In this document: piece by piece, positions 52,630 through 60,752 of the stretch
How positions within the stretch are numbered: position 1 is the first letter of the stretch
Layout: every line of letters begins with the position of its first letter
DNA from: Polynucleobacter sp. AP-Elch-400A-B2
Lineage (GTDB): Bacteria > Pseudomonadota > Gammaproteobacteria > Burkholderiales > Burkholderiaceae
Assembly: GCF_018688355.1 (NCBI RefSeq)
Contig: NZ_CP061317.1
Coordinates: 124,001 to 188,000, forward strand
DNA length: 64,000 nt
Direction of reading: 5' to 3'
Notes under the pieces: model-generated
What the model saw: only the letters and a program-made list of their open reading frames with translations
The model's database searches: none
Told to the model about the DNA's origin: nothing
Translations under genes and position numbers: made by a program

Positions 52630-54063
52630 ATGTTGATTTGGTTTGTCATCATCTATTGGGTAGTTTCTGTAGGCATTGGCCTATGGGCTGCGCTACGAGT
52701 TAAAAACACTGCTGACTTTGCCGCAGCAGGCCATAGCCTTCCTTTGCCTATTGTGACCGCCACCGTATTTGCTACTTGGTTTGGCTCGGAGGCGGTTTTA
52801 GGCATTCCTGCAACCTTCTTAAAGGAGGGTCTAGGAGGAATCGTATCTGACCCCTTTGGCTCATCTTTATGCCTCATATTGGTCGGCCTGTTTTTTGCTC
52901 GTCACCTCTATAACCGTCGAATGCTCACTATCGGTGATTTCTTTAGAGAGAAATACGGCCGTACAGTTGAAGTACTGGTTACCCTTTGTATTGTGATTTC
53001 GTATTTAGGCTGGGTTTCAGCTCAAATTAAAGCACTCGGCTTGGTTTTTAATGTGGTTTCCGATGGCAGTATTACGCAAACTGCCGGTATGTTGATTGGC
53101 GCTGGGAGCGTGCTGATTTATACCTTGTTTGGCGGTATGTGGTCGGTAGCCATAACCGATTTCATTCAGATGATCATTATTGTGGTGGGCATGCTCTATA
53201 TCGGTGGAGAGATGACAACCCAAGCTGGAGGGGTTGGTATCGTTTTTGATCATGCGCTTGCGGCAGGCCAATTTTCTAATTTTTGGCCTGATATGAACCT
53301 AGCCTCTATTCTGGGTTTTACTGCGGCTTTATGCACCATGATGTTGGGCTCCATTCCACAGCAAGATGTCTTTCAGCGGATTACCTCCTCTAAGAACGTC
53401 AACATTGCTGTTCAGGCAGCCTTATTGGGTGGAGTCTTGTATTTCGTATTTGCTTTTGTGCCGCTATACCTGGCTTATTCAGCAACCATCATCAGTCCTG
53501 ATTTGGTAAAGCAGTACATAGACACTGATTCACAAATGATTTTGCCTCTGCTTATTCTGAATCATGCCCCACTGATTGCACAGGTAATGTTTTTTGGCGC
53601 CTTACTGTCGGCAATTAAAAGTTGTGCCAGCGCCACCTTGTTAGCACCCTCTGTCACTTTCGCTGAAAATATTGTGCGAGGCTTTTTTAAGCATTTAACT
53701 GATCAACACTTATTGAAGATTATGCGAATCACCGTTCTCTGTTTTACGGTAGCGGTTACCTTCTTTGCAATTAATTCAGAACTATCTATTTTTAAGATGG
53801 TTGAAAATGCCTACAAGATCACGCTGGTAGCAGCTTTTGTGCCCTTAGCATTTGGCGTGTATTGGTCAAGAGCAAATTCTTTGGGCGGTTTGTTAGCTGT
53901 TTTAGGGGGGTTAGCGGCTTGGATTAGTTGCGAAATCATGGCTCCGACAGCAATCCTTCCCCCTCAATTAGCTGGCCTTTTAGCCAGCATTGTCGGTATG
54001 CTGTTGGGCGGCTTAATAGCAAAACCGAGCCCAATAACAAGCTTAGGCGCATTAGATAAGTAG
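52630..54063 (+). CDS. Sodium:solute symporter family protein
   Basis: A secondary transporter of 477 residues and about 13 predicted spans. Family features are KNTADFAAAGHSLP after the first span, ATWFGSEAVLGIP in the second, and later QDVFQRITSSKN and LLAPSVTFAENI. Solute is unknown; PanF, PutP and SglT belong to the same superfamily. A TATAAT at 52593-52598 lies before the gene with a poor -35 region. It comes before a ketopantoate-reductase-like gene, but that gene has its own promoter. Confidence 0.88.
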   Translation: MLIWFVIIYWVVSVGIGLWAALRVKNTADFAAAGHSLPLPIVTATVFATWFGSEAVLGIPATFLKEGLGGIVSDPFGSSLCLILVGLFFARHLYNRRMLTIGDFFREKYGRTVEVLVTLCIVISYLGWVSAQIKALGLVFNVVSDGSITQTAGMLIGAGSVLIYTLFGGMWSVAITDFIQMIIIVVGMLYIGGEMTTQAGGVGIVFDHALAAGQFSNFWPDMNLASILGFTAALCTMMLGSIPQQDVFQRITSSKNVNIAVQAALLGGVLYFVFAFVPLYLAYSATIISPDLVKQYIDTDSQMILPLLILNHAPLIAQVMFFGALLSAIKSCASATLLAPSVTFAENIVRGFFKHLTDQHLLKIMRITVLCFTVAVTFFAINSELSIFKMVENAYKITLVAAFVPLAFGVYWSRANSLGGLLAVLGGLAAWISCEIMAPTAILPPQLAGLLASIVGMLLGGLIAKPSPITSLGALDK

Positions 54064-54077
54064 GCCTCAATATTTTA

Positions 54078-54106
54078 TTGCACCCCTAAATGTTCTCCTC
54101 TAATAT
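54078..54106 (+). promoter_or_regulatory. Predicted sigma-70 promoter of the panE-like gene
   Basis: TTGCAC (54078-54083) and TAATAT (54101-54106) are separated by 17 bases. The expected transcript start is near 54113, about 33 bases before the ATG. Each box matches the consensus at four or five of six positions. Confidence 0.5.
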
Positions 54107-54145
54107 GAGATTAATTCAAAAATTATTTATCTTTATGGGGTGCTT

Positions 54146-55165
54146 ATGAAAATCTGTGTGATCGGTGGAGGAGGTGCGATTGGCGGTTATCTTGCGGTCA
54201 TGTTAGCCAGAGCTGGCAATGACGTAACGGTAGTCGCCCGTGGCGCAACCTTGGCTGCAATTAAAGAGCGTGGCCTTGCATTAATTATGGATGACCAGCC
54301 TGAGCCTTTGGTAGCCGAGGTAAAAGCGGTTGAAAAAATTCGGGATGCCGAAACACCTGATGTGGTGATTTTGGCGGTAAAAGCCCATCAGGTTGAGCCG
54401 GTTATTGAAGATCTCGCTGCAATCATGGGGCCGGAGACAATTTTAATTCCGATGCAAAACGGAATTCCTTGGTGGTACTTCCAGAAGTTGGGTGGCGACT
54501 ATCAAGATCACTCTGTTGAAACAGTCGATGCAGGTGGTGTCGCTAAGAGTTCAATCAATCCCAACAACATTATTGGCTGCGTAGTGTATCCGGCAACCTT
54601 TACTCAAGCTCCTGGCGTGATTCGTCACGTTGAAGGTAATCGTTTCCCATTGGGTGAGTTGGACGGTAAGCAGACTGAGCGTATTCAGAAGGTATCTGAA
54701 ATGATGTCAGCTGCTGGCTTTAAGTCACCCATCCTAGAAGATATTCGCTCAGAGATTTGGTTGAAATTGTGGGGCAATATGACCTTCAATCCAATTAGCT
54801 CTTTGACTCACGGAACATTGGAAGGTATTTGCCAATATCCACTGACTAAAGAGTTGGCTCGCAATATGATGGCTGAAGCACAAACTATTGCCGAGAAGTT
54901 GGGTGTCACTTTCCGCGTGGACATTGAACGTCGTATTGCTGGCGCAGAAAAAGTAGGCAAACACAAGACCTCTATGTTGCAGGACTTAGAAGCAGGTCGT
55001 AGCTTGGAGATTGATGCCTTATTAGGCTCTGTCATTGAGCTTGGCCAGATTACCAAAATACCAACACCCTGCCTCAATACAGTCTTTGCTTTAACAAAGT
55101 ACCTTGATGAAAATGTTCAAGCTTCTAAAGGTAGCTTGGCATTGCCATCTGTTTCTGGATACTAA
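54146..55165 (+). CDS. 2-dehydropantoate 2-reductase family protein
   Basis: An NADPH-dependent reductase of 339 residues. The N-terminal loop GGGGAIGGYLAV binds the cofactor, VVILAVKAHQ and MQNGIPWW follow, and the catalytic Lys is in IWLKLWGNMTFNPIS. The C-terminal helical domain ends with LPSVSGY. It could be PanE of pantothenate synthesis, but paralogs of this length occur in catabolic settings, and here it neighbours a transporter and an FAH-family gene. GTG 54140 is an alternative start; ATG 54146 follows GGGGTG. A strong terminator follows. Confidence 0.85.
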   Translation: MKICVIGGGGAIGGYLAVMLARAGNDVTVVARGATLAAIKERGLALIMDDQPEPLVAEVKAVEKIRDAETPDVVILAVKAHQVEPVIEDLAAIMGPETILIPMQNGIPWWYFQKLGGDYQDHSVETVDAGGVAKSSINPNNIIGCVVYPATFTQAPGVIRHVEGNRFPLGELDGKQTERIQKVSEMMSAAGFKSPILEDIRSEIWLKLWGNMTFNPISSLTHGTLEGICQYPLTKELARNMMAEAQTIAEKLGVTFRVDIERRIAGAEKVGKHKTSMLQDLEAGRSLEIDALLGSVIELGQITKIPTPCLNTVFALTKYLDENVQASKGSLALPSVSGY

Positions 55166-55213
55166 GAATCTGCTGCAATAGGTAGATTCAATACCTAAAG
55201 TAATTGAGTATTA

Positions 55214-55248
55214 AAAAACCCTCGCTACTAAACATAGCGAGGGTTTTT
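55214..55248. terminator. Bidirectional Rho-independent terminator
   Basis: A perfect 14-bp arm pair (AAAAACCCTCGCTA, 55214-55227, with TAGCGAGGGTTTTT, 55235-55248) around a 7-base loop. The A/T tails make it work in both directions, ending the panE-like gene on the plus strand and the convergent FAH gene on the minus strand. Confidence 0.93.
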
Positions 55249-55287
55249 GTTTTGAGGGTTTAGTTTTAGGTCAACAGCCTTGATCAT

Positions 55288-56055
55288 TTATTCAAAGCGA
55301 TTATCTAGGCGTCCAACACCCTCAATAATGATGCTGACATTACTGCCGGGCTTCATAGAGCCAACACCAACAGAGGTACCACAGGCGATTATGTCGCCAG
55401 CTTGCAATGGCACATCTTGAGAGATTAAGCTGACTAATTTTGCTGCTGGAAAAATCATGTCAGAGACGGGATAGTTCTGACGTTCTTGATCATTGAGGAT
55501 TGTTTTAATCGTTAACTTGCTTGGATCTACATCAGTAGTGATGTATGGACCGAAGACACCAAAGGTATTGAAACTCTTAGAGCGAGTCCACTGCGCGTAG
55601 CCGGGATCGCGATTCAAAATTTCAATTGCAGTGACATCGTTAATGCAGGTGTAACCAAAAATAGCATGGGCTGCTTGAGCCTCATCTACTTCATGACAGG
55701 CTTTGCCAATGACAATGCCAAGCTCACCTTCATAAACTACTTTGCCAGAGTAAGACTTGGGAGTGCGGATGACTTGATTGGCTGCCAAGAAAGAATTATT
55801 GCCTTTTAGAAAATACAAAGGCTCTACTGGCACGGCATGCTCAAGCTTAGTAACTAGCGCATGAAAGTTATCCACCATAGCAACCATTTTGGATGGGGTG
55901 CATGGGATGTCGATAGTCACATCGGATAACTTTAATGTCTCGCCAGTAGCTTGCGGCTGATTAAATAGATCACCGGTGTACACGGTAATCTGATCGCCTT
56001 GTACTTGTCCTAAGCCGGTCTTGCCTTGATGTTGAAATCTGAGCCATTGAGCCAT
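55288..56055 (-). CDS. Fumarylacetoacetate hydrolase (FAH) family protein
   Basis: A metal-dependent enzyme of 255 residues that would act on a 2,4-diketo acid or related compound (hydrolase, decarboxylase or isomerase). The metal ligands are in VVYEGELGIVIG (Glu109 and Glu111) and INDVTA (Asp140), followed by the RDPGYAQWTRSKSFNTFGVFGP segment typical of the family. The C terminus has PLQAGDIIACGTSVGVG. Substrate is unknown. It is divergent from the GrdB-like gene with 52 bases between starts, suggesting shared control. Confidence 0.88.
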   Translation of the reverse strand: MAQWLRFQHQGKTGLGQVQGDQITVYTGDLFNQPQATGETLKLSDVTIDIPCTPSKMVAMVDNFHALVTKLEHAVPVEPLYFLKGNNSFLAANQVIRTPKSYSGKVVYEGELGIVIGKACHEVDEAQAAHAIFGYTCINDVTAIEILNRDPGYAQWTRSKSFNTFGVFGPYITTDVDPSKLTIKTILNDQERQNYPVSDMIFPAAKLVSLISQDVPLQAGDIIACGTSVGVGSMKPGSNVSIIIEGVGRLDNRFE

Positions 56056-56107
56056 AATGAATCCTCCTGATGGTTAATATTTATAAGCGATATCTTACAG
56101 GGATGGA

Positions 56108-57046
56108 TTGATGGCTAAGCATTCTGAATTACTATTTGCGCCTGAATTAGATCAGCCAGTTCGCTATATTGAGCGTACCCGTAATTACTATCTTGGTTTG
56201 GGGTATGAAACGCCGTATGTTTGGGCTCATTACATTGATGTGCCTTTTACTGCGTTGCAAAAGCCTCTGAATCAATCGATCCTGGGTTTGGTGACTACAG
56301 CCGTACCGTTTGATGCCAGTAAGGGCCCGCAAGGACCTGGCGCACCCTATAACGCTGCAGCTAAGTTTTATGACCCCTATGTATGCTCGACGGATGAGAG
56401 CGCAGACTTGCGGATTGCGCATGTCGGTGTTGATAGGCTCAACGCCAATATGCAGGACAGTAACTGTTGGTTTCCAATTGGTGCTGCAAAGCGGGCCGTT
56501 ATAAAGGGACGCATTCAATCCCTATCCCCGCATTTTTACGGCTTACCAACTAATCGTAGCCAACGCCACACTCTGGAAATCGATGCGCCTTTGATTCTGA
56601 GTAAGATGCGCGCAGACCATGTTGATGTTGCTGTGCTAATTCCCAACTGCCCGATTTGTCACCAAAGTCAAAGCTTATTGGCGCGTTATTTGGAGGAGGC
56701 TGGTATCCCCACAGTCATCATGGGAGCAGCGAAAGATATTGTGGAGTATTGCGGTGTGCCTCGCTTGCTCTTTAGTGACCTCCCGTTGGGCAATGCTGCA
56801 GCGCTCCCTAATGATGAGCAATCGCAAGACTCTAATTTTGAATTGGCTTTGCGCTTACTTGAAGGTGCTCCAGGTGCCCGAACCACGGTGCAGTCTCCCT
56901 TAGTGTGGTCAGTTGACCCTACTTGGAAATTAGATTATTCCAATCTGGAGCGTCTGAGTACGGAGGAAATTGCGCGTTTGCGTGATGAGGCTGAAAAGGC
57001 GCGTATTACTGCGCGTGATATCAGAATGAAAAGCGTTGGCGCTTAG
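56108..57046 (+). CDS. Cysteine-type relative of glycine/proline reductase subunit B (GrdB/PrdB-like)
   Basis: A protein of 312 residues. The core DVAVLIPNCPICHQSQ (173-188) holds Cys181 and Cys184 in a CxxC. It is followed by LLARYLEEAGIPTVIMG, DIVEYCGVPRLLF and DLPLGNAAALPND, which recall GrdB/PrdB-family proteins where a selenocysteine stands at the position of the first Cys. Here it is an ordinary TGC codon. A C-terminal helix is rich in Arg and Glu. No GrdA/GrdC or PrdA partners are nearby. The reaction is unknown; the assignment rests on remembered family patterns. Confidence 0.65.
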   Translation: MMAKHSELLFAPELDQPVRYIERTRNYYLGLGYETPYVWAHYIDVPFTALQKPLNQSILGLVTTAVPFDASKGPQGPGAPYNAAAKFYDPYVCSTDESADLRIAHVGVDRLNANMQDSNCWFPIGAAKRAVIKGRIQSLSPHFYGLPTNRSQRHTLEIDAPLILSKMRADHVDVAVLIPNCPICHQSQSLLARYLEEAGIPTVIMGAAKDIVEYCGVPRLLFSDLPLGNAAALPNDEQSQDSNFELALRLLEGAPGARTTVQSPLVWSVDPTWKLDYSNLERLSTEEIARLRDEAEKARITARDIRMKSVGA

Positions 57047-58047
57047 GTCTGCCTTGACAGAGAGTATCTGCACAAGGCATGTAGTGCGCTTGTTGCCTCA
57101 TTTTGAGGAAACTCTTTAAGGCACTCAAGTGCAAGATCGACTTCTCGCTTTGCGGTGGCTTGGGTGTAATCCAGTGCGCCAGAATTTTGAACTGCACTCA
57201 GAATCTGTTGGAAGACGTCATCCGGCAAGTCTTGATTTTGTTCGATTGCCGCACGAACGAGTAAGCGTTCTTCGGTAGTGCCATTTTCAAGAAGATAAAT
57301 GAGCGGTAGCGTAGGCTTGCCTTCTCTTAAGTCATCACCAGCATTTTTCCCCATTTGGGATGCATCAGCGGTGTAATCTAACAGGTCATCCATTAATTGG
57401 AAAGCAGTGCCAATATGGCGACCAAAAGCAGCAGATTGCTCTCTTTGTTTGGCATCAGCGCCAGCTAAAATCGCCCCAAGTTCTGTGGATGATTCAAATA
57501 ACTTGGCGGTTTTATAGCGAATCACCCGCAAATAGCTTTCTTCATCGACTTCAGGGTCGTTCATATTGAGGAGTTGTAAAACCTCGCCTTCAGCAATCGT
57601 ATTCGTGGCATCGGACAGGATTTCCATGACCCGCAAGTCATTGGGCCTCACCATCATCTGAAACGCTCTTGAATACAGAAAATCGCCTACCAGCACGCTT
57701 GCTGCATTGCCAAAGGCTGCATTGGCGGTTTCTCGACCCCTTCTGAGAGTGGATTCATCGACAACATCATCATGCAAAAGGGTCGCTGTGTGGATAAATT
57801 CCACTACTGCTGCCAGCTCTAAGGCATGTGGGCTTGATTTGTCATTTGCTAAAGCTTTGCTGACTAAGAGTAAAAGAGCGGGTCTAACCCGTTTTCCACC
57901 TGCCTGGATGATGTAAGTCGAGATTTGATCGATTAGGGCAACTTTTGAGGCCAATCGAAGGCGAATAACCTCATCTAAGGCCTTGAAATCTAAGGCAATT
58001 GGGGCCAAAATTTGGCTTAATTCATTGGTTTTGACAGTGCTCGTCAT
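57043..58047 (-). CDS. ispB: Long-chain polyprenyl diphosphate synthase (octaprenyl type)
   Basis: It makes the isoprenoid tail of ubiquinone. It has 334 residues. The first Asp-rich motif is in LLHDDVVDES (93-97) and the second in QLMDDLLDYTAD (about 219-223). GKRVRP near residue 51 binds diphosphate. Small residues before the first motif fit a long-chain product. It is convergent with the GrdB-like gene (stop overlap) and divergent from rplU; its first codons overlap the -35 box of the rplU promoter. Confidence 0.95.
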   Translation of the reverse strand: MTSTVKTNELSQILAPIALDFKALDEVIRLRLASKVALIDQISTYIIQAGGKRVRPALLLLVSKALANDKSSPHALELAAVVEFIHTATLLHDDVVDESTLRRGRETANAAFGNAASVLVGDFLYSRAFQMMVRPNDLRVMEILSDATNTIAEGEVLQLLNMNDPEVDEESYLRVIRYKTAKLFESSTELGAILAGADAKQREQSAAFGRHIGTAFQLMDDLLDYTADASQMGKNAGDDLREGKPTLPLIYLLENGTTEERLLVRAAIEQNQDLPDDVFQQILSAVQNSGALDYTQATAKREVDLALECLKEFPQNEATSALHALCRYSLSRQT

Positions 58048-58059
58048 GCAAGATATAAT
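58031..58059 (+). promoter_or_regulatory. Perfect consensus sigma-70 promoter of rplU-rpmA-obgE
   Basis: TTGACA (58031-58036) and TATAAT (58054-58059) match the consensus exactly with the ideal 17-base spacer. The -35 box lies inside the first codons of ispB on the other strand. The transcript start should be near 58066, giving a leader of about 57 bases. Confidence 0.9.
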
Positions 58060-58068
58060 AATCGGCTT

Positions 58069-58091
58069 AGCTCATCCAGGGTGGATTAGCT
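58069..58091 (+). promoter_or_regulatory. Leader hairpin of the rplU transcript
   Basis: AGCTCATCCA (58069-58078) pairs with TGGATTAGCT (58082-58091) around GGG, a 10-bp stem with one C-T mismatch. It begins within a few bases of the predicted transcript start. No T tract follows. It may protect the RNA end or be a ribosomal-protein leader element. Confidence 0.4.
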
Positions 58092-58122
58092 TAAATGTAG
58101 ATATTAATTGAGGTTTCACACC

Positions 58123-58434
58123 ATGTACGCGGTCATAAAAACCGGTGGCAAACAGTATAAAGTTGCTGCAGGCGAAAAATTGAAAATAGAACAGATACCA
58201 GCGGAAATCGGCAGCGAAATCACTCTTGACCAAGTCTTAGCCGTAGGCGAAGGCGCTTCACTCAAATTGGGTGATCCATTGGTTAATGGTGCAGCTGTGA
58301 TGGCCACTGTCGTCTCCCAGGGACGTCACGATAAAGTGACAATCTTTAAGATGCGCCGTCGCAAGCATTATCAAAAGCACCAAGGCCATCGTCAGAATTA
58401 CACAGAAATTCTGATCAACACGATCAAAGCCTAA
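58123..58434 (+). CDS. rplU: 50S ribosomal protein L21
   Basis: A large-subunit protein of 103 residues, identical in length to E. coli L21. It begins MYAVIKTGGKQYKVAAGEKLKIEQI and ends in the rRNA-binding basic tail with MRRRKHYQKHQGHRQ. The frame opens at 58108, but ATG 58123 is the family start and is preceded by GAGG. It heads rplU-rpmA-obgE-proB. Confidence 0.98.
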   Translation: MYAVIKTGGKQYKVAAGEKLKIEQIPAEIGSEITLDQVLAVGEGASLKLGDPLVNGAAVMATVVSQGRHDKVTIFKMRRRKHYQKHQGHRQNYTEILINTIKA

Positions 58435-58468
58435 TTTAGGCTAACGGCTCAATAGCAGGAGAAAAGAT

Positions 58469-58729
58469 ATGGCACAGAAAAAAGGCGGCGGCTCGACACG
58501 AAATGGCCGCGACTCAGAATCGAAACGCTTAGGCGTTAAAGTTTTCGGCGGTGAGCAGATCAACGCTGGTAGCATCATTATTCGTCAACGTGGTACACGA
58601 GTACATCCGGGTATGAACGTTGGTATTGGTAAGGATCACACTTTGTTTGCCTTAATTGATGGACAAGTGCAATTTGGCGTTAAGGGTGCTTTGAAGAAGG
58701 CCCAGGTTTCAGTTCTCCCGCGTTCATAA
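58469..58729 (+). CDS. rpmA: 50S ribosomal protein L27
   Basis: A large-subunit protein of 86 residues whose N terminus reaches the peptidyl-transferase centre. The start MAQKKGGGSTRNGRDSESK is the proteobacterial form, with no cleavable Firmicute-type leader. IIRQRGTRVHPG follows. GGAG precedes the ATG by about ten bases. A terminator follows at 58788. Confidence 0.98.
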   Translation: MAQKKGGGSTRNGRDSESKRLGVKVFGGEQINAGSIIIRQRGTRVHPGMNVGIGKDHTLFALIDGQVQFGVKGALKKAQVSVLPRS

Positions 58730-58787
58730 GACGCCTGACTGAGACACGTTTGATTCAGATTTATTCCGAATTTAACTCTTAGGAACA

Positions 58788-58812
58788 GGCCTCGCTAAGC
58801 GAGGCCTTTTTT
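58788..58812 (+). terminator. Rho-independent terminator between rpmA and obgE
   Basis: GGCCTCGC (58788-58795) and GCGAGGCC (58799-58806) form a perfect 8-bp stem with a 3-base loop, followed by six T (58807-58812). It ends four bases before the obgE ATG, so the obgE ribosome site lies within it. Partial read-through would lower obgE relative to the ribosomal genes. Confidence 0.9.
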
Positions 58813-58816
58813 ATTC

Positions 58817-59911
58817 ATGAAATTTATAGACGAAGCTCGTATTGAAGTCATAGCCGGCCAAGGTGGTGCCGGGAGTGCCTCTATGCGCCGCGAAAAGTTT
58901 ATCGAATTCGGTGGTCCTGATGGTGGCGACGGTGGCAAAGGCGGAAGCGTTTGGGCTACTGCGGATCGCAACATCAATACCTTGATTGACTATCGCTACG
59001 CTAAAACGCACACCGCAAAAAATGGTGAGCCCGGCCGTGGCGCTGATTGCTATGGTCGTGCTGGTGACGATATTGAGTTGCGTATGCCAGTGGGCACCAT
59101 CATTTCTGATTACGAAACTGGTGAGCCGATTGCTGACTTAACTACTCACGGTGAGCGTCTTTGCTTGGCGCAGGGCGGTGTTGGTGGTTGGGGAAATATT
59201 CACTTTAAGAGTAGTACGAACCGCGCTCCTCGTCAAAAGACAAATGGCAAAGATGGCGAGCGTCGTAAGCTCAAGTTGGAACTAAAGGTATTGGCTGACG
59301 TAGGACTGCTGGGCATGCCTAATGCTGGTAAATCGACTTTGATTACCGCCGTATCTAATGCACGTCCAAAGATTGCAGACTATCCATTTACAACGCTGCA
59401 CCCGAATTTAGGTGTAGTGCGGGTAGGCGCTGAGCGCAGCTTCGTGATTGCTGATATTCCTGGATTGATTGAGGGTGCTGCTGAAGGTGCTGGCTTGGGT
59501 CATCGTTTCTTAAGACACCTACAACGTACTGGTGTGCTCTTGCATTTAGTTGACATCGCACCATTTGATGACAATATTGATCCGGTGGCAGATGCTGTTG
59601 CTATCGTGAATGAATTGCGTAAATACGATGAAGCTTTGGTTGAAAAGCCACGCTGGTTAGTGCTGAACAAAGTCGATATGATTCCTGAAGAAGATCGCAA
59701 GAAAGTGGTTGCGGACTTTATTAAACGGTTTAAGTGGAAGGGTCCCGTATTTGAGATCTCTGCTTTGACAGGCCTAGGGTGCGATAAGCTGTGCTACTCA
59801 TTGCAGGATTATTTAGATTCTGTTCGCAAGGATCGGGATGATGCAGATGAGCGTGCTGCTGACCCGCGTTACCAAGATCAAGTTCAGCCAGAAGATAAGA
59901 CTCCAGATTAA
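58817..59911 (+). CDS. obgE: Obg-family GTPase (ObgE/CgtA)
   Basis: A GTPase that acts in 50S assembly and growth control. It has 364 residues. The glycine-rich Obg fold is at 1-158 (FGGPDGGDGGKGGSVW). The G domain has G1 GMPNAGKST (about 166-174), G3 DIPGLIEGA, G4 NKVD and G5 SALTG. A short acidic tail closes it. It lies after a terminator whose T run ends four bases before the ATG, so there is no standard Shine-Dalgarno outside the hairpin. Confidence 0.97.
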   Translation: MKFIDEARIEVIAGQGGAGSASMRREKFIEFGGPDGGDGGKGGSVWATADRNINTLIDYRYAKTHTAKNGEPGRGADCYGRAGDDIELRMPVGTIISDYETGEPIADLTTHGERLCLAQGGVGGWGNIHFKSSTNRAPRQKTNGKDGERRKLKLELKVLADVGLLGMPNAGKSTLITAVSNARPKIADYPFTTLHPNLGVVRVGAERSFVIADIPGLIEGAAEGAGLGHRFLRHLQRTGVLLHLVDIAPFDDNIDPVADAVAIVNELRKYDEALVEKPRWLVLNKVDMIPEEDRKKVVADFIKRFKWKGPVFEISALTGLGCDKLCYSLQDYLDSVRKDRDDADERAADPRYQDQVQPEDKTPD

Positions 59912-59940
59912 TCAGTAGTCATTTGAGATCCGTATTTGTT

Positions 59941-60723
59941 ATGAACACTCAGAAAACTAAACGAATCGTAGTGAAAGTAGGCTCAAGCCTAGTCACCAAT
60001 AATGGTGAGGGCTTAGATCATGCTGCAATTGGTATGTGGGCTGAGCAAATGGCTGCCTTATTAGCTGATGGCCATGAGGTATTGATGGTCAGCTCTGGTG
60101 CGATTGCGGAAGGAATGCAACGTCTTGGTTGGACTAAGCGCCCAACAGAAATTCATCAGCTGCAAGCTGCAGCCGCCGTCGGTCAAATGGGTTTGGTGCA
60201 AGTTTATGAAAGTTGTTTTGCGCGCTTTAATTTACGTAGCGCACAGGTCTTATTAACTAATGCTGATTTGGCGGATGTTGAGCGCAATGCTAATGCCAAG
60301 GCAACTTTAGATACCTTGTTGAAGTTGGGCGTTGTCCCCATCATCAATGAAAACGACACCGTAGTTACCGATGAAATTAAGTTTGGTGATAACGATAGCT
60401 TGGCTGCTTTGGTTACGAATTTAATTCATGCGGATTTATTAGTCATTCTGACGGATCAGGGTGGCCTGTATACCGCTGATCCACGTCAAGATACTTCGGC
60501 TAGTCTGTTAAGTGACGCTATTGCTGGTGATCCTGCTTTAGAAAAAATGGCTGGTGGCGCTGCAAGCGAGTTAAGCAAGGGCGGCATGCTAACTAAAGTG
60601 TTGGCCGCGAAGGTTGCCGCTTTAACAGGCGCAGATACCATTATCGCTTCTGGGCACGAGCCTCAGGTTCTCACTCGCTTGATGCGTGGGGAAAAAATTG
60701 GTACCTGCTTAAGTGCTTCCTAA
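59941..60723 (+). CDS. proB: Glutamate 5-kinase, short form without PUA domain
   Basis: The first step of proline synthesis, phosphorylation of glutamate. From MNTQKTK it has 260 residues and contains only the amino-acid kinase domain: VVKVGSSLV at the N terminus, LLTNADLADVERN, INENDTVVTDEIKFGDNDSLAALV and GTGGMLTK-like ELSKGGMLTKVLAAK. The C-terminal PUA domain of E. coli ProB (367 residues) is absent; the stop codon directly follows the kinase domain. The frame opens at 59923. It follows obgE, as in many bacteria. Confidence 0.93.
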   Translation: MNTQKTKRIVVKVGSSLVTNNGEGLDHAAIGMWAEQMAALLADGHEVLMVSSGAIAEGMQRLGWTKRPTEIHQLQAAAAVGQMGLVQVYESCFARFNLRSAQVLLTNADLADVERNANAKATLDTLLKLGVVPIINENDTVVTDEIKFGDNDSLAALVTNLIHADLLVILTDQGGLYTADPRQDTSASLLSDAIAGDPALEKMAGGAASELSKGGMLTKVLAAKVAALTGADTIIASGHEPQVLTRLMRGEKIGTCLSAS

Positions 60724-60752
60724 GTCATTAGATTAGCTTCAGAATTTTTAAA

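Noticed and set aside
56639..56668. Selenocysteine (UGA) readthrough in the GrdB-like gene
   Set aside because: The position expected for selenocysteine is a plain TGC and the frame is open to its normal TAG stop; no SECIS search is needed.
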